Shown: piece after piece, positions 59,632 through 64,000 of the stretch
Layout of the letters: each line of letters begins with the position of its first letter
Position numbering within the stretch: position 1 is the first letter of the stretch
Source of the DNA: Paenisporosarcina sp050269735
GTDB taxonomy: Bacteria; Bacillota; Bacilli; Bacillales_A; Planococcaceae
Length of the DNA: 64,000 bases
Direction of reading: 5' to 3'
Assembly (NCBI RefSeq): GCF_050269735.1
Contig: NZ_JBNNIX010000001.1
Span: forward strand, 744,001-808,000
Program-made: the position numbers and the translations under genes
The notes under the pieces: model-generated
What the model was told of the DNA's origin: nothing
Seen by the model: only the letters and a program-made list of their open reading frames with translations
Databases searched by the model: none

Positions 59632-60849
59632 ATGAAATGTTCACAATGCAGACGGAAAATACAGGGGAACGAGCTGTATTGCCCGAATTGCGGTACAATA
59701 ATTTTGAATAATTTAAGTAATGAAAGCGGTAAGGCGATTTTAGCGAATTCTGTCGCTGGAAATCCTGAGAAAATTCATCTGGAAACGACCAAGAAAAGCA
59801 AGAAGTCCGTTGTATTCTCTATCACACTTCCTGTTTTCACAGCTGTATTCATGGTGGCAACTCTTACTGTTTTTTATTTTCATGAGCAAACCATAAACGC
59901 TGAAGTCATAGAGCTTAAACAAAAAGGTGAACAACTAGCTCTTGCCGCGAATTATGAAGCGGCAATCATAAAATTGGACTCGGCAGTCGAGCTGAGACCT
60001 GGCTATAAGGCCGTGCAGAAAAGTCTTTCCGCCGTGCGGTTGGCTCATAAGTTTAACAACCAGTTGGCAAGTGCAGGGGAATTGATAAAAAATCAGGATT
60101 ATGCCGCATCCGAGAAACTTCTGACCGAAGTTCAAGAAGGTCTTTCCAGCCAGTCGGGTGAATTGTATGCCCCGCTCGTTGAAAAAGCAGACAAACAAGC
60201 CGTCACCTTGAAAGTAATTTCCATAAAAAAAGAAATAGAGCCGCTCAATAATGTAGCGGAGCTGGGTGGAAAGCTGTCCGTTCTAAATACAATATCTTCT
60301 TCGGAGGGAGAAGCGGTTAAAAAACAGGTTATCAATAAGATTGTAGAGGTGACCTTAAAGGATGCCAGTACAAAGTTGGAAGATAACCAGTTCAGTGAAG
60401 CGGCAGCCTCAGTAGAAAGTGGTTTGAAGTATGCTACAAACCATGAAAAGCTGACTGCCTACAAGACAAAAATTGAACAGGAACAGTTGGCATTTGAGGA
60501 AGCTGAAAGAACTCGCATTGAAAAAGCGCTAGAGGAAGCTGCAAAGGAAGATTTGTTGAACCGTACCGCGGCTGTCGATGTCATCTCTATTGAATGGGAA
60601 GTAGACGAGTATGGTGATCTGAATTTGTACGGGGATATCGAGAATGTTTCAACCTCCAATCTATCATCCATCACCATCTATTACTCGATTTATGACAGTT
60701 TTGGAAGTTATGTGACTGATAGTTTCACCACTCTGGATACTTATTATCTGAATGTTGGGGAAAAGGGTTCCTTTAGCGATTCGTATTATGGGATTTACGA
60801 CGAAGGTGCCACTGTAGAAATTGATAATATCACATGGTATTTGGAATAG
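59632..60849 (+). CDS. Zinc-ribbon membrane protein with FxLYD-like C-terminal domain
   Basis: A 405-aa protein. It begins with a zinc ribbon (MKCSQCRRKIQ ... YCPNCG, residues 1-20), followed by one membrane segment (VVFSITLPVFTAVFMVATLT, about 57-76). A TPR-like helical region follows (AANYEAAIIKLDSAVELRPG; DYAASEKLLTEVQEGL), and the protein ends in a beta domain (LNLYGDIENVSTSNLSSITI) like FxLYD domains. So it has a cytoplasmic ribbon and an extracytoplasmic repeat domain. It lies 15 bases before a protease gene and may target substrates to it. ATG 59632 follows GGGTGG. Confidence 0.75.
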   Translation: MKCSQCRRKIQGNELYCPNCGTIILNNLSNESGKAILANSVAGNPEKIHLETTKKSKKSVVFSITLPVFTAVFMVATLTVFYFHEQTINAEVIELKQKGEQLALAANYEAAIIKLDSAVELRPGYKAVQKSLSAVRLAHKFNNQLASAGELIKNQDYAASEKLLTEVQEGLSSQSGELYAPLVEKADKQAVTLKVISIKKEIEPLNNVAELGGKLSVLNTISSSEGEAVKKQVINKIVEVTLKDASTKLEDNQFSEAAASVESGLKYATNHEKLTAYKTKIEQEQLAFEEAERTRIEKALEEAAKEDLLNRTAAVDVISIEWEVDEYGDLNLYGDIENVSTSNLSSITIYYSIYDSFGSYVTDSFTTLDTYYLNVGEKGSFSDSYYGIYDEGATVEIDNITWYLE

Positions 60850-60864
60850 TCTGGAGGCAATGGA

Positions 60865-62004
60865 ATGTCAATTAGATGGTTGGTCAGCAGTGTGGTGACG
60901 CTTGCCTTGTTAAGCGTGAGCACTTTTGGCTATTGGTATATTGATAAAATGGTTCCTCGACAGTTGACGGCAGCATCTGCTTTCAAGTCTGCCAATGGTG
61001 TGGCAGAGGGCGATGTAGAATTCGTTTCGACCGATCTGAAGGGAATCATTCAGCGTTCACAAAAACTTGTCGTTAAAATTGAACTGGACGATGGGTCGCT
61101 TGGTTCTGGATTCTTATACAACAAGAAAGGCGATGTGATTACAAATGCTCACGTCGTTTCCAACACTAAACAAGTGAAGGTAATAACGGAAGATGAACGC
61201 GAATTCGAAGGGACGGTAATCGGAATCAGTGAAGACACGGATGTGGCATTGGTCCGAGTGCCAGGACTTTCTACGACAGCTCCAATGATCATTGATAAGG
61301 AAGGTAAAGCGGAAATCGGTGATGAAGTGTTGGCGTTGGGCACACCATTGGGACTCCAGAATACAGTCACGACGGGAATCATCAGTGGAGTTGACCGCGA
61401 TTTTGATCTCGAACCGTTTCACTACGTAGACGTGTACCAAATCTCCGCACCAATTGCTCCAGGTAATAGTGGCGGACCGTTAATAGATAAGAAGACAGGT
61501 AAAGTCATCGGCATAAATTCGGCAGGAATGGATCAAGGTACCATTGGTTTCAGCATTCCGATTGCTTCCGTTTATTCGCTGATTGAAAATTGGTCGTCAA
61601 CCCCACTCGAAAACTTGCCGGAAATTGCAGCCGAAGAAAACGAATCCGAATCCGAAGAAGAGTCATATTCAGAGGAGGACATAGCATCGGAATTAGTCAT
61701 TGCTTTTTATGATTGCATAGAATCCGGCGATTTTGTAGAAGCCTATTCCCTATTGGGAAGCAACTGGCAGTCCAAAACTTCCTATGAAGAATTCAGGGAT
61801 GGCTATTTGTACACGAAAGCTGTTGCCATTGATGAACTGCTCACCGATTCAAATGGGGATGAAGTGAGTGTGATGATTTTCATCACGGCAGAGGAACTCA
61901 AGAATGATGGAAGCACATATTCTAAATACAAACTTGAATATGAAGTAGGGGATGAAAACGGACAGATGAAACTACTGTCCGGAAAAGGCGAGAAGATAGA
62001 ATGA
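60865..62004 (+). CDS. Membrane-anchored trypsin-like serine protease (HtrA/DegP-like, no PDZ)
   Basis: A 379-aa protein. It has an N-terminal membrane anchor (LVSSVVTLALLSVSTFGYWY, residues 5-24) and a trypsin-like domain about 55-240: GSGFLYNKKGDVITNAHVV (catalytic His), DTDVALVRV (Asp), APGNSGGPLIDKKTGKVIGI (Ser). An acidic Glu/Ser linker (EESESEEESYSEED-like, about 252-272) and a C-terminal DUF4878/NTF2-like domain (VIAFYDCIESGDFVEAYSLL) follow. The usual PDZ is missing. It is probably a surface quality-control protease. GGAGG lies 8 bases before ATG 60865. A relic of its 3' end is at 58568. Confidence 0.87.
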   Translation: MSIRWLVSSVVTLALLSVSTFGYWYIDKMVPRQLTAASAFKSANGVAEGDVEFVSTDLKGIIQRSQKLVVKIELDDGSLGSGFLYNKKGDVITNAHVVSNTKQVKVITEDEREFEGTVIGISEDTDVALVRVPGLSTTAPMIIDKEGKAEIGDEVLALGTPLGLQNTVTTGIISGVDRDFDLEPFHYVDVYQISAPIAPGNSGGPLIDKKTGKVIGINSAGMDQGTIGFSIPIASVYSLIENWSSTPLENLPEIAAEENESESEEESYSEEDIASELVIAFYDCIESGDFVEAYSLLGSNWQSKTSYEEFRDGYLYTKAVAIDELLTDSNGDEVSVMIFITAEELKNDGSTYSKYKLEYEVGDENGQMKLLSGKGEKIE

Positions 62005-62040
62005 TAGTGGTTGTCGGCCCACATTTATAGGAGTAAAGAA

Positions 62041-62074
62041 GAGCAGCATTCAGATGAATGCTGCTTTTGTTCAC
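62041..62074 (+). terminator. Intrinsic terminator
   Basis: AGCAGCATTCA / TGAATGCTGCT then TTTGTT, after the protease gene. Confidence 0.8.
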
Positions 62075-62083
62075 CTTTCCATT

Positions 62084-62228
62084 AGGTACCTGTGCAAGAA
62101 ACAAATCAGATTATTCGCGTCAATTGCATGAAGAAAGACTGGAAAGTTGAAATCAATGGGTTTTCTGAGATAAAATCCGCATAATTTTTCGTTGCTTTGA
62201 ATTGTCATAATTTAAGTGGTGCCACCCA
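62084..62228 (+). repeat. GGTACC-GGTGCC element, copy M (short form)
   Basis: AGGTACCTGTGCAAGAAAC to ATTGTCATAATTTAAGTGGT plus GCCACCC, 145 bases, with a body different from copies C2 and L and no clear internal hairpin. Confidence 0.8.
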
Positions 62229-62278
62229 TGAGAAGTTTTTAGTTTCTAACGGCATATTAATCTCCTTATAAGACACAA

Positions 62279-62320
62279 AAAAGATCGAAGTGAGTGACGT
62301 CACTTCGATCTTTTCGTTTT
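62279..62320. terminator. Bidirectional terminator-like hairpin
   Basis: AAAAGATCGAAGTGA / TCACTTCGATCTTTT then CGTTTTC. A strong stem with A- and T-rich ends. Confidence 0.8.
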
Positions 62321-62479
62321 CTACAGGCGCATCATAGTAGAGCTGATTGCTTTAGGAAGCTTCAATAGCTGAAAAATACACAGGTACCAAAAAGGGAAAT
62401 GGAGCCACCTAGAAAGAAAGGTACCAAAAGGAGGTAAGACTTTCGCCAAATAAAATTATTCTTATAATACCTTTAAATC

Positions 62480-62620
62480 GGGTATCAGTGTAAAAAACTA
62501 TTCGAATTATTCACTATAATTACATGGTTGAAATCCGTAAAGCTTTAGGGGATCGTTTTTATATGATAGGTTCTGCATAAATGATTAAACTTGTAAATTT
62601 TCATAATTTAAGTGGTGCCA
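62480..62620 (+). repeat. GGTACC-GGTGCC element, copy O
   Basis: GGGTATCAGTGTAAAAAAC to TTTTCATAATTTAAGTGGTG plus CCA, 141 bases. A smaller remnant with both end motifs (CAGGTACC ... GGAGCCACC) is at 62380-62410. Confidence 0.75.
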
Positions 62621-62861
62621 TTCAGAAAAATTAAGTCGATTATTTTTAATAATCAATTTTGAAGTGCAACAATTTTTTGATTTAATTCTATAAAATTATT
62701 TAGAAATTGCAACCTTACTTAGCATGGGAGGCAACTTTAACTGAAACTCAAGGTAAAGCAGTAAATACGGAAAAGCTTGAGAACGATTTTTGAATACCGC
62801 GAAGCTTGAAAGAGTCAATTTATATTTATAAGCGTCAAATGATCAACGCATTGTTTCAAAA

Positions 62862-62897
62862 AAAATGCCTTTCCGGCTTTTGTCAGAAAGGCATTTT
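62862..62897. terminator. Terminator-like hairpin
   Basis: AAAATGCCTTTC / GAAAGGCATTTT, same stem as at 24868. It follows another AGCGTCAAAT motif (62830), so the two elements travel together. Confidence 0.7.
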
Positions 62898-63314
62898 CTA
62901 TTTCTTCGGCAATGTCGTGAAGTAAAAAAAGAAGGCATATCTTTTAATTCAATATATAATTTGATTTTTTTAAAGAATGCAAGAGTTCTTGAAATTTTAA
63001 AATTCAAATAACTTTATATGAACATTTTTAACTAGTGTTTTTTACATTTATTTGTTTATATAAGGGTTATTAAGACTATTTTTAATCTAATGAATGGTAT
63101 AAGATGGTTATAATTGAAGGCAGAAGAAAAAGTTTCATACCTAGTAGTAAGAGTCTTTAATCGAATGCATGATGGAGACTAAATGTTTCGTCTATCTTTT
63201 AGTGTATACAAAGGATTTTATGGAATGGTGTGTAATATATCTGACGTAGTGACAAAATAAAGAACATATAAATCATATCCTGTTTTAACACAAATAATTT
63301 AAAGGATGTTTCTG
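62898..63314. other. Intergenic stretch, no gene seen
   Basis: AT-rich sequence without a convincing frame. It probably contains the promoter of the nuclease gene at 63315; AAAGGA lies 8 bases before that start. Confidence 0.45.
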
Positions 63315-64000
63315 ATGCTTCATTATAATTCCGGTTACGCAAAGGTTAATAACCATTTTGTGATAAAAAATGTTCCTCATAAGGCTTCTAAGACTTCGGA
63401 TAATCCTATTCTTTCTATAATTCAAAACTTGATTGTTCGAGGAAATCCAACTATTGCAACACCATTTTTACGTCAGAAACTTCATCTAAAACAATCTTAT
63501 CTCCATGAAATGGCTGATGTTCGGCTTTTACAAACTTTACCAACAGATTGGAGTCGTTCAATTCGGGGAGATGATGTAAATCAGTTTTATCCTGCTTTAA
63601 CGCTTTACCAAGAATTACGTCAAATATATAATCAAAAAAGCTTTTTAGCAGATTTATTTATTGCAGAATGTCCACTCACTCATATTATTCCTGAAAGTAA
63701 TTTTGAAAAGCAAGAAGTAGATTTCTATAGTCCGCTGTTAAAACTAGTCATAGAAGTGGATGGAATCAATCATGAAGATAGTCAACAACAAAAGTTAGAT
63801 CAAGTACGTGACAAGTTTTTAAGTAAATATGGAATCACTGTAATTCGGATTTCAACTGCGCAAATTAAAAATAAAGATTATAGAAATCTTACCATAAAGC
63901 TTCGCGAAAACTATTATTTACACGAATCGAAAATAAAATTGTTTGAAAAGTATTTAGAAAATCCATCTTCATATCAATTGCACTATCAGTTAACCGAGAT
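63315..64000 (+). CDS. DUF559-type PD-(D/E)xK nuclease domain protein, 3' truncated by window edge
   Basis: The frame starts at ATG 63315 (AAAGGA 8 bases upstream; ATG 63306 is in frame) and stays open for 228 codons to the end of the window. The N-terminal 110 residues are unassigned. Around residues 132-160 is a DUF559/Vsr-like nuclease core: KQEVDFYSPLLKLVIEVDGI and then NHEDSQQQKLDQVRDKFLSK, with the Asp in EVDFY, the ExD pair in IEVDG and YGITVIRIS after it. The rest continues beyond the window; similar N-termini occur on helicase-fusion proteins. Defence-related role is possible. Confidence 0.7.
   Translation, partial: MLHYNSGYAKVNNHFVIKNVPHKASKTSDNPILSIIQNLIVRGNPTIATPFLRQKLHLKQSYLHEMADVRLLQTLPTDWSRSIRGDDVNQFYPALTLYQELRQIYNQKSFLADLFIAECPLTHIIPESNFEKQEVDFYSPLLKLVIEVDGINHEDSQQQKLDQVRDKFLSKYGITVIRISTAQIKNKDYRNLTIKLRENYYLHESKIKLFEKYLENPSSYQLHYQLTE

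Noticed and set aside
12430..62620. CRISPR array made of the many dispersed repeats
   Set aside because: The copies are hundreds of bases to kilobases apart, 140-335 bases long and not separated by uniform spacers; no cas gene is present.
1..64000. tRNA or rRNA genes
   Set aside because: I saw no cloverleaf-like sequence ending in a T-arm GTTCRA motif and no rRNA signature anywhere in the window.

Overview
The window looks like a chromosomal accessory region of a low-GC Bacillota, most likely an endospore-forming Bacillales of the Planococcaceae type (Sporosarcina / Psychrobacillus / Lysinibacillus-like). The reasons are strong AAGGAGG ribosome-binding sites, frequent GTG/TTG starts, a KinB-like sporulation-type histidine kinase, cre-like operators, Bacillales-style intrinsic terminators and protein family content. 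The genus is inference; no rRNA or tRNA gene is present to fix it.

Layout. (1) 1-11340: end of an MBL-fold gene, an Sfp-type phosphopantetheinyl transferase, then a very AT-rich exopolysaccharide cluster (SDR, Wzx flippase, three glycosyltransferases, hexapeptide acyltransferase, GalE, Wzy-like polymerase). A galU remnant with an internal deletion and a second galE follow. (2) 11451-15147: a DUF4238 gene, an RHH-like orphan, and a field of repeats and transposase debris. (3) 15148-20742: one 1864-aa secreted amylopullulanase with two GH13 catalytic domains, preceded by three cre/LacI-type operators. (4) 20743-25186: repeats, small genes, a broken resolvase, a frameshifted membrane gene and one copy of a ~540-bp duplication. 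(5) 25187-34702: a complete Lsr-type autoinducer-2 system (lsrACDB plus an aldolase on the minus strand, divergent from lsrR-lsrK-cupin). (6) 34722-42248: a solo group II intron 3' end, small hypothetical genes, a SEC-C/TPR protein, the second duplication copy, a KinB-like kinase and a Cam-like gamma-carbonic anhydrase. (7) 42676-50464: an eight-gene co-directional cluster headed by a WYL regulator and containing a TPR-like protein, Cys-rich small proteins, a possible UDG-fold protein, a Sir2 fusion, a zinc-ribbon/FtsZ-like protein and an ADP-ribosylglycohydrolase, closed by a strong terminator. (8) 51075-62004: a DUF1643 gene, a zinc-ribbon gene, a three-gene dynamin-like GTPase operon, and a zinc-ribbon/HtrA-like protease pair. 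(9) 63315-end: the start of a DUF559-type nuclease gene.

Two gene sets are the best candidates for undescribed systems. One is the WYL / Sir2 / FtsZ-like / ADP-ribosylglycohydrolase cluster, an NAD or ADP-ribose theme with a regulator type common in defence loci. The other is the tandem dynamin-like GTPase operon with a membrane-anchored coiled-coil partner. The most striking non-coding feature is a dispersed family of 140-335-bp elements bounded by GGGTACCTGTG and GGTGCCACC. At least a dozen copies or fragments sit between genes, and several carry an intrinsic-terminator hairpin.

Function calls come from motif recognition by eye; no database search was possible.
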